A stretch of 64,000 nucleotides of DNA from Flavobacterium fluviatile (GCF_010645065.1 NZ_JAADZW010000007.1:1-64000); one strand, 5' to 3'. Shown: positions 44,034-53,481, counted from the first letter of the stretch. Notes: a model not told the origin generated them from the letters alone. Translations and numbers: made by a program.

Positions 44034-44720
44034 ATGAATAAATGTGACCAATGTATTGTACGCCAACTTTCTTCTTTAAAAGCCCTTAATAAAGAAGAAG
44101 TCGTGAAGTTGGCCAATAGTAAAACGACCTACAAAATAAAAAAAGGAGAAGCAATTTTTGAGGAAGGAGCAATAACTAATGGTGTTTTTTGTATAAAAGA
44201 CGGTGTTGGAAAACTCTCCAAATTAAGTGCCAACGGAAAAGATCAGATCATAAAACTGGTAAAATCCGGAGAGCTTTTAGGACAGCGTTCTATGATCAGC
44301 AATGAACCTGCAAATTTATCAGCAAAGGCAATCGCAGACATGGAGGTTTGTTTCATTCCCAAATCTGAAATTATTCATTTCTTTAATAACAACAACCAGT
44401 TTTCACTGAATCTGATGCAATCTGTTTGTGAAGATCTGAAAGAATCTGAAAACGATAAAATTGCACTCGTCCAAAAAACAGTAAAGCAACGACTTGCAGA
44501 AACCTTATTGCATCTACAGGCTGAATTTGGTGAAAACCCGGACAAAACACTTAAAATTCAACTGACACGGGAAGAAATGGGTAGCTTGATTGGCACTACC
44601 ACAGAAGGCTGCATCAGGCTACTATCTGAATTTAACAAACTGGATTTGATCGAATTAGCAGGTAAAAAAATTATACTAAAAAACGTAAAAGCCTTAAAAA
44701 AACTAGCTGAGCAATTATAG
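44034..44720 (+). CDS. Crp/Fnr-family transcriptional regulator
   Basis: The 228-residue protein has a cyclic-nucleotide-binding-like beta-barrel (about residues 12-125), a dimer helix, and a C-terminal winged helix (about 170-225; LTREEMGSLIGTTTEGCIRLL). The N-terminus has CDQC (Cys4/Cys7) before IVRQLSSL, recalling the iron-sulfur cysteines of FNR, but the other needed cysteines are not evident. I chose the ATG at 44034 because the open frame's first codon (TTG, 44004) lies at the TAATTTTG -7 box at 44009. The 3' ends of this gene and mazG overlap by six bases. Confidence 0.85.
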   Translation: MNKCDQCIVRQLSSLKALNKEEVVKLANSKTTYKIKKGEAIFEEGAITNGVFCIKDGVGKLSKLSANGKDQIIKLVKSGELLGQRSMISNEPANLSAKAIADMEVCFIPKSEIIHFFNNNNQFSLNLMQSVCEDLKESENDKIALVQKTVKQRLAETLLHLQAEFGENPDKTLKIQLTREEMGSLIGTTTEGCIRLLSEFNKLDLIELAGKKIILKNVKALKKLAEQL

Positions 44721-45485
44721 TTTTTTAGCTTCGTTCCAAAACACATCCATTTCAGCCAAAGTCATTTCCATTAATGGTTTTCCTAATTCTCCGGCTTTAT
44801 TTTCTAAATATTGAAAGCGTTTTATGAATTTTTTATTGGTACGTTCTAAGGCGTCTTCGGGATTTATATTTAAGAATCTGGCGTAATTGATCATCGAGAA
44901 CAAAACATCTCCAAATTCCGCTTCAATTTTATCCTGATTTCCGGATTTAACCTCAACCTGTAGTTCCTCTAACTCTTCCTGCACTTTATCCCAAACCTGA
45001 TGCGGTTCTTCCCAGTCAAAACCAACGCCTTTTACTTTATCCTGGATTCGGCTGGCTTTAACTAAAGCAGGCAAACTTTGCGGAACTCCCTCCAAAACAG
45101 ACTTTTTCCCTTCTTTTAGCTTTAGTTTTTCCCAGTTCTGTTTGACTTCTTCTTCGTCTTTCACAACTGTATCACTATAAATATGAGGATGGCGATGAAT
45201 CAGCTTATCACAGATTTCGTTACATACATCAGCTATATCAAAATCATTCGTTTCAGAACCTATCTTAGCGTAAAATACGATGTGAAGCAATAAGTCCCCT
45301 AGTTCTTTTTTAACTTCATTCAGGTCATTATCTAAAATAGCATCTCCTAATTCATAAGTTTCCTCTATAGTCAGATGTCTAAGTGTCTGCAAAGTCTGCT
45401 TTTTATCCCAGGGACATTGTTCACGCAGTTCATCCATGATAATAAGTAATCTTTCGAAGGCTTTAAGCTGAAGTTCTTTGCTCAT
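44715..45485 (-). CDS. mazG: nucleoside triphosphate pyrophosphohydrolase MazG
   Basis: The 256-residue protein has two MazG modules. The first (about residues 10-110) has LRHLTIEETYELGDAIL and KELGDLLLH, the ExxE...ExxD magnesium site; the second has QEELEELQVEV and EAEFGDVLFSMI. It hydrolyses nucleoside triphosphates to monophosphates and pyrophosphate and is thought to clear abnormal nucleotides. It begins 97 bases downstream of the DUF5606 stop on the minus strand, with a terminator between, so it may be transcribed separately. Confidence 0.9.
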   Translation of the reverse strand: MSKELQLKAFERLLIIMDELREQCPWDKKQTLQTLRHLTIEETYELGDAILDNDLNEVKKELGDLLLHIVFYAKIGSETNDFDIADVCNEICDKLIHRHPHIYSDTVVKDEEEVKQNWEKLKLKEGKKSVLEGVPQSLPALVKASRIQDKVKGVGFDWEEPHQVWDKVQEELEELQVEVKSGNQDKIEAEFGDVLFSMINYARFLNINPEDALERTNKKFIKRFQYLENKAGELGKPLMEMTLAEMDVFWNEAKKL

Positions 45486-45528
45486 TTTTTGAAGTTTTTA
45501 ATTGTAACAGAATCCTGTAAAAGTAAAA

Positions 45529-45559
45529 AATCCTGTCAGGAAAACATCTTAACAGGATT
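45529..45559 (-). terminator. terminator after the DUF5606 gene
   Basis: AATCCTGT (45529-45536) pairs with ACAGGATT (45552-45559). On the minus strand an immediate T-run (from the A-run at 45525-45530) follows. Confidence 0.7.
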
Positions 45560-45582
45560 AATATATTTGAATGTAAAAACTA

Positions 45583-46062
45583 TTATTCTTCTTTTTTAGC
45601 TTTTACTTTTTTGGCGGGAGCTTTTTTTACCGGTTCTTCAACTGCAATTTCTTCAGATGTTGAAGTTGCAGCAGGTGCCTCATCTGTAACCAGACCTTTT
45701 ACCTGAAGCATGTTATACCAGTTTAATACTTTTTTAATATCAGACGGATATACTCTTTCTTCATCGTACTCCGGCAAAATTTCTTTGAAATAAGCCGTTA
45801 ATTTTGCATTATCTTCTTTATGTGAAATTGCCTGCTCTTTGTTTTCCTTAACAGCAATACGCTGCATTACTTCTGTTAAAGGTTTCTCTCCTTCGTAAGT
45901 ATAAATTGAAATTTCAGACAATAAACTTACGTTACTTTTTAAGTTTACAGTAATTTTTTTTCCGTCTAATAGTGATTCTGCCACAAAACCTGTACGAGTC
46001 TGCACCTTTAATACATATAGTCCCGGTTTTCCTGAAATGGCTAAAATTTTGTCTAAATTCAT
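45583..46062 (-). CDS. DUF5606 domain protein
   Basis: The 159-residue product starts MNLDKILAISGKPGLYVLKV and matches DUF5606, a family almost limited to Bacteroidota, through about residue 125. The C-terminal 30 residues are low-complexity and rich in Ala, Glu and Lys (APAKKVKAKKEE). The function is unknown. It follows the peptide deformylase gene by 39 bases on the same strand, a pairing that is common in this phylum. Confidence 0.82.
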   Translation of the reverse strand: MNLDKILAISGKPGLYVLKVQTRTGFVAESLLDGKKITVNLKSNVSLLSEISIYTYEGEKPLTEVMQRIAVKENKEQAISHKEDNAKLTAYFKEILPEYDEERVYPSDIKKVLNWYNMLQVKGLVTDEAPAATSTSEEIAVEEPVKKAPAKKVKAKKEE

Positions 46063-46101
46063 GTTTATTATATTAGTATTAAGAATTTTTGGTGTATTAT
46101 A

Positions 46102-46692
46102 TTATCTTCCTTTTTTAGCAGATGCAAATTTCATTCTGTATTCCTGGAAAGTTTTTCCTTCAGTAATATTTTTTAATTTCTTCTGAATCAGACGTTTCTT
46201 TAAAGATGAGATTTTATCTGTAAATAAAACACCTTCAATATGGTCGTATTCATGCTGAATCACCCTTGCGATCAGACCGTCAAAAACTTCTGTTTTCATT
46301 ACAAAATCTTCTTCACAGTATTCAAGTGTAACTGTTGGTTTTCTGTAAACATCTTCGCGAACATCAGGGATGCTTAAACATCCTTCGTTAAAACTCCATT
46401 CCTCGCCTTCTTCATTAACAATTCTGGCATTGATAAACGTTTTCTTGAAACCTTTTAAATCTTTCTGCTCCTTAGAAGGCAAATCTTCATCATCACTGAA
46501 AGGTGTTGTATCAATTACAAACAAACGAATTGCAAAACCTACCTGGGGTGCGGCTAAACCTACACCATAAGCGTTATACATGGTTTCGTACATGTTTGCT
46601 ATTGTTTCTTTTAAGTTTGGATAATCCGGTGGAATCACCTCACCAACTTTTCTTAAAACAGGATCCCCATATCCTACAATTGGTAAAATCAT
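46102..46692 (-). CDS. def: peptide deformylase
   Basis: The 196-residue enzyme removes the formyl group from nascent proteins. Motif 1 GVGLAAPQ is at residues 43-50, motif 2 EGCLSIP has the metal Cys105, and motif 3 QHEYDHIEG has His147, catalytic Glu148 and His151. All are intact. An extra loop (about residues 62-80) interrupts motif spacing, which is normal in Bacteroidota. It precedes the DUF5606 gene. Confidence 0.95.
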   Translation of the reverse strand: MILPIVGYGDPVLRKVGEVIPPDYPNLKETIANMYETMYNAYGVGLAAPQVGFAIRLFVIDTTPFSDDEDLPSKEQKDLKGFKKTFINARIVNEEGEEWSFNEGCLSIPDVREDVYRKPTVTLEYCEEDFVMKTEVFDGLIARVIQHEYDHIEGVLFTDKISSLKKRLIQKKLKNITEGKTFQEYRMKFASAKKGR

Positions 46693-46878
46693 CTATGTCG
46701 TATTATTTATTTTTATTGACTGAAAAATTACTCTATTCTTCACATTTAGCAGTCAAAAATAGTAAAAAATAGTCAATGACCATTTGAAAATAATATATTA
46801 AATCTCATTTTGGCTGTTCCTTAAAATCTCAGTTATAATTATACCAAATTATCTTACCTTTGTTTTAAACCAATTTCT

Positions 46879-49098
46879 ATGCTAGAACGTATTGCAAAAT
46901 TCACCAACAGCACGTCTTTTTTAAACGCCACAAAAGTTACGATAGCCTCTGTTATCCCAGTATTGATTTTTAATTTTTTAGGACATTTTGAAATTGGTTT
47001 CACTATTGCATTAGGCGCTTTTTATACCTACCCAAGTGATATCCCGAGTACACTGAGCCATAAAATCAAAGGACTGATTGTAGCTTCATTTATTGTCGCC
47101 GGAGTTAATTTACTGGTCAATTTTGCTTATCCCTATCCTTTAATTTTTTATCCTTTTTTAGGTTTTTTGCTTTTTTTATGTTCTATGATTTCGGTGTATG
47201 GACAACGAGCCACTTTGGTTTCGTTTTCTGCTTTAATTTCGATTTCATTATCATTTGGACACATACATGAAGGTTGGGAAGCTTTTGCGTATTCTTCTTA
47301 TATTTTTACAGGAGGAATTTTATATTTAATTGTTTCTCTCATTTTCCACTTCATACAGCCTTATAAATTCATTGAACTTGAAATTGCCCAGGGAATTAAA
47401 TTAACTGCAAAGTATCTAAAACTCAGGGGCGATTTGTGGAGTCCGGAAGCAAACCGAAAAACAATTATTGAAAAACAATTAGGTATCCAGGTAGAACTAA
47501 ATGAAATTCATGAAGATTTGCGAAAAGTACTTATTGGAAACCAAAGCAGTTCAGCTACGAGTCAAAACAGAAAAATGTTACTGGTTTTTATTACTTTGGT
47601 TGAAATCCAGGAACTTGCTTTATACACGTCTTTTGATCATAATAAAATCCATGAAAAATTTGACAAACATCCGGATGTTTTAAGAACCTATCAAAATGTG
47701 GCTTACAAACTGGCTTCGACCTTAAAAAAACTTTCTAAAAATGTACATCATATTGCAGCTTACGTGGATAAGAACGATTTAAAAAATGAACTTGACGCAC
47801 TTGAATTTGCCATTTTTGACTACGAAAAAACATTAGGAAAAGAAGCAGCTGCCGAAGGTGTTCTGATGCTGACCAACATGCTGAAATATGCTAAAAATCA
47901 GGTTGGGAAAATCAAAATCATACAACGAGCGTTTTCTCTGGCAATGCCGTCTTACAAACTTAAGGACAAAGACAAGGAGCTCGAAAAATTCCTGACTCCA
48001 CAATATTATCCTTTACGCACACTTACAGAAAACCTGAGTTTTTCATCTTCTATTTTCAGGCATTCTGTCCGGTTGACGATAACCATTTTAATTGGATTTG
48101 TAGTCGGAAAATTTCTTCCTTTTCAAAATGTGTACTGGATCTTACTGACTATTGTTGTAATCATGCGTCCGGGTTATGGCTTAACAAAAGAGCGGTCCTA
48201 CAATCGTATTTTTGGAACAATTTTGGGGGGTTTACTGGCTTTTGGAATCGTATCTCTCGTGCAAAACCATGTGGCTTTGAGTATTTTTTCTATTATCTGT
48301 ATGCTTTTAGGGATTTCTTTTGCACAAAGCAATTACAAAATCAGTGCTACTTTCGTAACAATGTATGTCGTTTTTATTTACGGAATTTTGGTTCCGAATG
48401 TTGTTGAGGTAATTCAGTTCCGAATACTTGATTCTCTTGTGGGCGCAATTTTAGCTTTCCTTGCCAATCAGTTTTTATGGCCGGCCTGGGAATTTATTAA
48501 TACGCCAATACATATTGAAAACTCTATTCGTGCCAACAGGACTTATCTCAAAGAAATCGCTGATTTTTACAACAAAAAAGGAGAAATACCTACTTCTTAC
48601 CGACTGGCGAGAAAAAATGTTTTTATTGAAATCGGCAATTTAATGACGTCTTTTCAGCGCATGATGCAGGAACCAAAATCAAAGCAAAAAACGCTCCCTC
48701 TGGTAAATAAACTGGTGGTTCTAAATCATTCATTGCTTTCAGCCTTAGCCTCATTATCAACTTATATTCAGGCGCATCAGACTACATCGGCATCAGAATC
48801 ATTTAATTATATCATCAAAACCATTTTATTGAATTTAGATCATTCAATTTCAATTTTAAGAAATGAAACCATCATAACCGATACTTTTTTTGACAGAGAA
48901 GATGTGACATTGCAATTTGAAGAAATGAAACGTACAAACTTTACCCGCCTTGCAACAGATGAAGATCTGGATAAAGAAACGAGGCAGGCGAAAATGCAGG
49001 AAGCACAGATGGTCATTGAGCAATTGATCTGGATGAGTAATTTAGCCGAAAAAATATTGAAGATTACAAAGGACTTTAAAGCAACAAATCCGGATTAA
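46879..49098 (+). CDS. FUSC/YccS-type membrane protein
   Basis: The 739-residue protein has two bundles of membrane helices (about residues 15-165 and 395-530) and two cytoplasmic domains, the FUSC/YccS plan related to aromatic-acid exporters. Recognisable pieces are GFTIALGAFYTYPSDIPST in the first bundle and RLTITILIGFVVGKFLPFQNVYWILLT in the second. The substrate is unknown. It is divergent from def, 186 bases apart. Confidence 0.85.
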   Translation: MLERIAKFTNSTSFLNATKVTIASVIPVLIFNFLGHFEIGFTIALGAFYTYPSDIPSTLSHKIKGLIVASFIVAGVNLLVNFAYPYPLIFYPFLGFLLFLCSMISVYGQRATLVSFSALISISLSFGHIHEGWEAFAYSSYIFTGGILYLIVSLIFHFIQPYKFIELEIAQGIKLTAKYLKLRGDLWSPEANRKTIIEKQLGIQVELNEIHEDLRKVLIGNQSSSATSQNRKMLLVFITLVEIQELALYTSFDHNKIHEKFDKHPDVLRTYQNVAYKLASTLKKLSKNVHHIAAYVDKNDLKNELDALEFAIFDYEKTLGKEAAAEGVLMLTNMLKYAKNQVGKIKIIQRAFSLAMPSYKLKDKDKELEKFLTPQYYPLRTLTENLSFSSSIFRHSVRLTITILIGFVVGKFLPFQNVYWILLTIVVIMRPGYGLTKERSYNRIFGTILGGLLAFGIVSLVQNHVALSIFSIICMLLGISFAQSNYKISATFVTMYVVFIYGILVPNVVEVIQFRILDSLVGAILAFLANQFLWPAWEFINTPIHIENSIRANRTYLKEIADFYNKKGEIPTSYRLARKNVFIEIGNLMTSFQRMMQEPKSKQKTLPLVNKLVVLNHSLLSALASLSTYIQAHQTTSASESFNYIIKTILLNLDHSISILRNETIITDTFFDREDVTLQFEEMKRTNFTRLATDEDLDKETRQAKMQEAQMVIEQLIWMSNLAEKILKITKDFKATNPD

Positions 49099-49113
49099 CT
49101 CATCCGGATTTGT
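49084..49113. terminator. hairpin formed by the last codons of the FUSC gene
   Basis: ACAAATCCGGAT (49084-49095) pairs perfectly with ATCCGGATTTGT (49102-49113) over a six-base loop that includes the TAA stop. The left arm is coding. A T-run is weak, so it may be a bidirectional boundary between the convergent FUSC and mqo genes rather than a classic terminator. Confidence 0.55.
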
Positions 49114-49139
49114 TCAAATATTAATTAAGTAAATTGAAA

Positions 49140-50633
49140 TTATTTTAACTTTAAAACTTCAGAAGTATTTTTTCTTATTTCTGCCAAAAGTTCCGGCTTG
49201 TCATTTAAAGTTTGTTTATAAGAAGGAATCATATTTTTGAGTTTCGCTTCCCATTCAGGTGTATTGATCTGATCTTTAAAACATCTTCCAATTAAATCAA
49301 CCATAATTGAAACTGCTGTAGAAGCCCCCGGAGATGCTCCTAATAAAACAGCAAGTGTCCCGTCTTGTGTGTTGATTACTTCAGTTCCAAACTCTAAAAC
49401 ACCACCTCCATTTTCTCCTTTTTTAATTACCTGAACACGCTGGCCCGCTTTTTCCAAAACCCAGTCTTTAGATCTTGCTGTTGGTAAATATTCGCGTAAA
49501 GCTTTTATTCTGTCCTTTGGAGACTGGCGAACCTGTTCAATTAAGTATTTTGTTAGCGGGATATTGTTATATCCTGCAGATAACATCGGGATTAGGTTGT
49601 TTGCTTTTATCGATAATGGCAAATCCAGATAAGATCCATTTTTCAGAAAACGAGTTGAGAAACCCGCAAAAGGACCAAAAAGCAATGCTTTTTCGCCATC
49701 AATTACACGGGTATCAATATGTGGAACAGACATTGGAGGCGCTCCAACACTTGCTTTTCCGTAAACTTTAGCCTGATGTTTTGCAATCACCTCCGGATTT
49801 GTACATTTCAACCATTGTCCACTAACCGGGAAACCTCCATAACCGTGGCCTTCAGGAACATTTGCTTTCTCTAATAATGGTAATGAGCCTCCTCCGGCAC
49901 CAATAAATACAAATTTTGTATAGGCTTTCCTTTTTTGACCAGTTCCAAGATCTGTTATTTTAATCCTCCATGATTTGTCATCACGTTGCCTCAATTTTTT
50001 AACCTCATGATTAAAATACAAGGAAACACCCTCTAATTTTTCCAGATAATTAAACATGCTTCTTGTCAGCGCACCAAAATTCACATCTGTACCAATTGCC
50101 ATTGTTGTAGCTGCCAGTTTTTCGCCAGGCTCTCTGCCTTCCATCACAAGAGGCATCCATTGTTTCAACTGCTCAAAGTCAGTACTGAAAAGCATATCTG
50201 CAAATAGTGGATTTTTTTGTAAAGCCTCAAAACGGGTTTTAAGGTATTTTACATTTTTTTCACCCCATACAAAGCTCATGTGAGGCACACTTTTGATAAA
50301 ATTTTCAGGTGAAGGTACTTTGTTTTGCTGAACTAAATAAGACCAAAATTGTCGTGAAACCTCAAAAGCTTCAGCTATACTGATCGCTTTTTTAGGATCT
50401 ACAGAACCGTCGGCTTTTTCAGGTGTATAATTTAATTCGCAAAAAGCAGAATGTCCGGTTCCTGCATTATTCCATGCATCAGAACTTTCAGCTGCTGCAA
50501 CATCTAATCTTTCGTAAATTTCAATCTTTATATCAGGCTGTAATTCTTTTAAAATCACCCCAAGAGTAGCACTCATAATTCCAGCTCCAATAAGCACTAC
50601 TTCACTATTGGAACGTATTGTATTGTCAGGCAT
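49140..50633 (-). CDS. mqo: malate:quinone oxidoreductase
   Basis: The 497-residue flavoprotein oxidises malate to oxaloacetate and passes electrons to quinones at the inner membrane. It has the FAD motif VVLIGAGIMSATLG, the WNNAGTGHSAFCELNYTPE stretch typical of Mqo, and the C-terminal GASPGASTAVSIMVDLI. I chose the ATG at 50633; the longer frame begins with a TTG (50657) inside the likely -7 box TACCTTTG (50655-50662, minus strand). Confidence 0.93.
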   Translation of the reverse strand: MPDNTIRSNSEVVLIGAGIMSATLGVILKELQPDIKIEIYERLDVAAAESSDAWNNAGTGHSAFCELNYTPEKADGSVDPKKAISIAEAFEVSRQFWSYLVQQNKVPSPENFIKSVPHMSFVWGEKNVKYLKTRFEALQKNPLFADMLFSTDFEQLKQWMPLVMEGREPGEKLAATTMAIGTDVNFGALTRSMFNYLEKLEGVSLYFNHEVKKLRQRDDKSWRIKITDLGTGQKRKAYTKFVFIGAGGGSLPLLEKANVPEGHGYGGFPVSGQWLKCTNPEVIAKHQAKVYGKASVGAPPMSVPHIDTRVIDGEKALLFGPFAGFSTRFLKNGSYLDLPLSIKANNLIPMLSAGYNNIPLTKYLIEQVRQSPKDRIKALREYLPTARSKDWVLEKAGQRVQVIKKGENGGGVLEFGTEVINTQDGTLAVLLGASPGASTAVSIMVDLIGRCFKDQINTPEWEAKLKNMIPSYKQTLNDKPELLAEIRKNTSEVLKLK

Positions 50634-50654
50634 AACAGTATTTATTTTAAAATG

Positions 50655-50662
50655 CAAAGGTA
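50655..50662 (-). promoter_or_regulatory. -7 box of the mqo gene
   Basis: On the minus strand the sequence TACCTTTG fits the TAnnTTTG box and sits 22 bases before the ATG at 50633. No good -33 TTG is seen. Confidence 0.5.
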
Positions 50663-50757
50663 CTTTTTATAATCCCAAAAAAAAACTAATTTTAGAAAGA
50701 TAATAGTTAGATAATTACATTTTTTTCTAAATAAAGTGAAATTTATTAGCCTAAAAC

Positions 50758-51174
50758 TTAAAAACGATTAGAAGAAAGATAGTCCTGAAGCATAATCGTT
50801 GCGGAAATTTCATCAATCAGCTCCTTGTTCTGACGCTGCTTTTTGCTCAGTCCGCTGTCGATCATGGTTTGAAAAGCCATTTTTGAAGTAAAGCGCTCAT
50901 CTACACGAATCACTTTCATATCCGGAAAAATATTTGAAAAATGTGTTACAAAACCTTTTATGATGGATGCACTTTCAGATGGCTGCCCATTCATTTGTTT
51001 TGGTTCGCCAATTAAAACTATTTCCACTTTTTCTTTGGCAAAATAATCTTTGAGGAAATCAATTAAAGTATGAGTAGGGATAGTAGTTAACCCTGAAGCT
51101 ATGATCTGCATTTCATCAGTAACGGCAATTCCCGTGCGTTTTTGACCGTAGTCTATGGAGAGAATTCTTGGCAT
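50758..51174 (-). CDS. ruvX: RuvX/YqgF Holliday-junction resolvase-like nuclease
   Basis: The 138-residue protein has the RNase H-like YqgF pattern: LSIDYGQKRTGIAVTD (Asp7), LIGEPKQMNGQPSESA, the VDERFTSKMA strand and the closing LIDEISATIMLQDYL with its acidic pair. Family members act in rRNA 16S maturation and possibly in recombination; which role dominates here is unknown. It is upstream of mqo by 124 bases, same strand. Confidence 0.88.
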   Translation of the reverse strand: MPRILSIDYGQKRTGIAVTDEMQIIASGLTTIPTHTLIDFLKDYFAKEKVEIVLIGEPKQMNGQPSESASIIKGFVTHFSNIFPDMKVIRVDERFTSKMAFQTMIDSGLSKKQRQNKELIDEISATIMLQDYLSSNRF

Positions 51175-51214
51175 TTTTGGAGTTTTAGAAAAGGTAGAAA
51201 GAAAATATCATTAA

Positions 51215-51496
51215 CTATAGTGAGTTTTTGTATTTTATGAAACCAAATACATAAATTGAATTTTCATCTTCATTAATATAATAAACGGAAACATATCCCT
51301 TAAAAACATAATCCCTTATATTTTCTTCATTATAATATTTGGATTTCTTAAAGTGAAAAGGATATTTTAAATCCTTTCGAATATTTCTTAATAAATCATT
51401 TTTGAATTTTCTGGCTGCTGCGGGCTTATCTTTCGAAATGTAATAAACCTGACTATTTAATTCAAACAAAAACTCTTTCTGAAACTTAATTTCCAT
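51215..51496 (-). CDS. RelE/ParE-type toxin
   Basis: The 93-residue product is a RelE/ParE-like toxin by length and pattern: an N-terminal beta strand and helices FQKEFLFELNSQVYYISKDKP, then KKSKYYNEENIRDYVFKGYVSVYYINEDENSIYVFGF. Catalytic residues are not conserved enough across the family to judge activity. I chose the ATG at 51496, where ATGGAAATTAA overlaps the antitoxin's last codons by 11 bases; the upstream start is less likely. The antitoxin is immediately before it. Confidence 0.75.
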   Translation of the reverse strand: MEIKFQKEFLFELNSQVYYISKDKPAAARKFKNDLLRNIRKDLKYPFHFKKSKYYNEENIRDYVFKGYVSVYYINEDENSIYVFGFIKYKNSL

Positions 51497-51719
51497 ACTT
51501 AGAAATTGTTTCTTCAAGTATAGCATCAACTTCCTCTAAAGTATAAAATTTGGCCGTACCGTTTTTAATTTTAGCCAATGCTGCATCGAGCTTTTGTTTA
51601 TTTTCCTCAAAGTTAGGATCTTCCTGAACAATTTTCAATTCATCAGAAGAAAATGAACTCAATAATTCTAAGATTTTCTCTTTAATTTCTGATTTAAATT
51701 CTAATCTAATCGCTTCCAT
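51486..51719 (-). CDS. antitoxin of a RelE/ParE-type pair
   Basis: The 77-residue product has a predicted helical N-terminus and a C-terminal segment NGTAKFYTLEEVDAILEETISKYGN which could fold on the toxin. It precedes the toxin gene with an 11-base overlap, the usual order for type II pairs. No named antitoxin family was recognised, so the identification depends on the toxin. Confidence 0.65.
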   Translation of the reverse strand: MEAIRLEFKSEIKEKILELLSSFSSDELKIVQEDPNFEENKQKLDAALAKIKNGTAKFYTLEEVDAILEETISKYGN

Positions 51720-51753
51720 AATACTATCATTTACAATACAAATATAAAACTTT

Positions 51754-52515
51754 TCAGTCTGTATTTTCCGAATTCAACTTCCCTATTCTCAATAACAATG
51801 GAAATATAACTTTCATATCATTCTTTTGCCACGAAATCTTCAAATCGTCGTAAATTAAATCTATGGGATTTTGATTGTTTTTAGAAATATAATGCTGTAC
51901 CGATGACCATGTTTGAAGATATCCGACAAGCTCCTCAAATGTCCAGATGAATTGATTTTGAAATTTCTCTGCTGGAATTTCTTCAAAAGGAAACGGAATT
52001 GTTGCATAGTTTTCATCCAGATACTTTCGCTCAGAATCCCAGTAAGTCCCGACGATATCATAATAAAAATGTTTCAGGATTTTATCTGAGTCGGGGTTTG
52101 TAGAAAATAATCCGTAACCCAGTACTGCAAAAATCCCCTCAGGTTTTAATATTCTGTAGATTTCTTTATAAAACAAATCAAAATCAAACCAGTGAACAGC
52201 CTGAGCTACAACAATCAAATCAAAGAGGCTATTTTCGAAAAAAGTTTTCTCTGCGGATTCATTGTGATAAATTATATTTTCTGCCTGGATCGCATTGTCC
52301 AGCTGCTTTTGACTTATGTCTGTTGCAAATACTTTTTTAAAATAGGCAGAAAGTTTATGTGCAACCTGACCGTTTCCGGTTCCAACATCAAGTGCTGTAA
52401 ATTTGTTAACGACAAATGAAATTATATATTCAATCATCTCGTCAGGATATTGCGGACGAAATTTAGAATAATCCGTTGCCTGTTTTGAAAAATTGTCTTT
52501 CATGGGTTTTGTCAT
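51754..52515 (-). CDS. class I SAM-dependent methyltransferase
   Basis: The 253-residue protein has the SAM motif ALDVGTGNGQVAHKLS (motif I), FDLIVVAQAVHWFDFDLF (a post-I/motif IV stretch with the YAQAHW style of small-molecule methyltransferases), and ILKPEGIFAVLGYG. The substrate is unknown. It begins 151 bases from dapD, divergent, and its stop is 34 bases from the antitoxin start on the same strand. Confidence 0.85.
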   Translation of the reverse strand: MTKPMKDNFSKQATDYSKFRPQYPDEMIEYIISFVVNKFTALDVGTGNGQVAHKLSAYFKKVFATDISQKQLDNAIQAENIIYHNESAEKTFFENSLFDLIVVAQAVHWFDFDLFYKEIYRILKPEGIFAVLGYGLFSTNPDSDKILKHFYYDIVGTYWDSERKYLDENYATIPFPFEEIPAEKFQNQFIWTFEELVGYLQTWSSVQHYISKNNQNPIDLIYDDLKISWQKNDMKVIFPLLLRIGKLNSENTD

Positions 52516-52620
52516 CTAAAAACTATTATTAAAGTTACAAATTTTTGATTTTAACCTTCAATGATTTAAAATATAAAAACAAAAAGTTAAACTTGTAACA
52601 TTTTCAAACTTATTTGCCTT

Positions 52621-52649
52621 TTTGATTCTATCCAAATAAACTATCTTTG
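52621..52649 (+). promoter_or_regulatory. Bacteroidota-type promoter of dapD
   Basis: TTTG (52621-52624) and TATCTTTG (52642-52649) are 17 bases apart, matching the TTG/TAnnTTTG pattern. The ATG is at 52666. Confidence 0.7.
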
Positions 52650-52665
52650 CCAAAAATTTAAACGT

Positions 52666-53481
52666 ATGAATTCTTTACAGACTATAATTGAACAAGCCTG
52701 GGAAAACAGGGCTTTGTTGCAAGAAGAAACAACTACTACTGCTATTAGAGAAGTTATCGAATTATTAGATTCAGGAAAACTTCGTGTTGCCGAACCAAAG
52801 GGTGACGGATGGCAGGTTAACGAATGGGTAAAAAAAGCAGTAGTGATGTATTTCCCTATTCAAAAAATGGAGACCTGGGAAGCAGGAGTTTTTGAGTACC
52901 ATGATAAAATGGAGCTAAAAAAAGACTATGCAGCCAAAGGAGTCCGTGTAGTTCCTGGAGCTTCTGCCCGTTATGGTTCATTTATTTCAAGCGGTGTAAT
53001 TATGATGCCTAGCTACGTAAATATCGGGGCTTATGTCGATGCCGGGACTATGGTAGATACCTGGGCTACTGTGGGCAGCTGTGCTCAGATTGGTAAAGAC
53101 GTTCACTTAAGCGGTGGTGTTGGTATTGGAGGGGTTCTTGAGCCATTACAGGCTGCTCCGGTCATCATTGAAGACGGTGCTTTTATCGGCTCTCGTTGTA
53201 TTGTTGTAGAAGGAGTTCACGTAGGTAAAGAAGCTGTTTTAGGAGCCAATGTGTGTTTGACTGCTTCAACAAAAATCATTGACATTACAGGCGAAGAGCC
53301 TGTTGAAATGAAAGGTTTTGTGCCGGCACGCTCTGTTGTGATTCCTGGAAGTTATACAAAAAAATTCGCTGCTGGTGAATATCAGGTTCCATGCGCTTTA
53401 ATCATTGGTACACGAAAGCCATCTACAGATTTGAAAACTTCATTAAATAATGCGTTGCGCGAATATGACGTAGCAGTGTAA
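52666..53481 (+). CDS. dapD: 2,3,4,5-tetrahydropyridine-2,6-dicarboxylate N-succinyltransferase
   Basis: The 271-residue protein succinylates tetrahydrodipicolinate in lysine and diaminopimelate synthesis. It has the N-terminal helical domain (to about 100), a left-handed beta-helix (about 100-235; GASARYGSFISSGVIMMPSYV; NIGAYVDAGTMVDTWATVGS) and the closing loop CALIIGTRKPSTDLKTSLN. Length and motifs are normal. A perfect 16-base-pair terminator follows. Confidence 0.95.
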   Translation: MNSLQTIIEQAWENRALLQEETTTTAIREVIELLDSGKLRVAEPKGDGWQVNEWVKKAVVMYFPIQKMETWEAGVFEYHDKMELKKDYAAKGVRVVPGASARYGSFISSGVIMMPSYVNIGAYVDAGTMVDTWATVGSCAQIGKDVHLSGGVGIGGVLEPLQAAPVIIEDGAFIGSRCIVVEGVHVGKEAVLGANVCLTASTKIIDITGEEPVEMKGFVPARSVVIPGSYTKKFAAGEYQVPCALIIGTRKPSTDLKTSLNNALREYDVAV

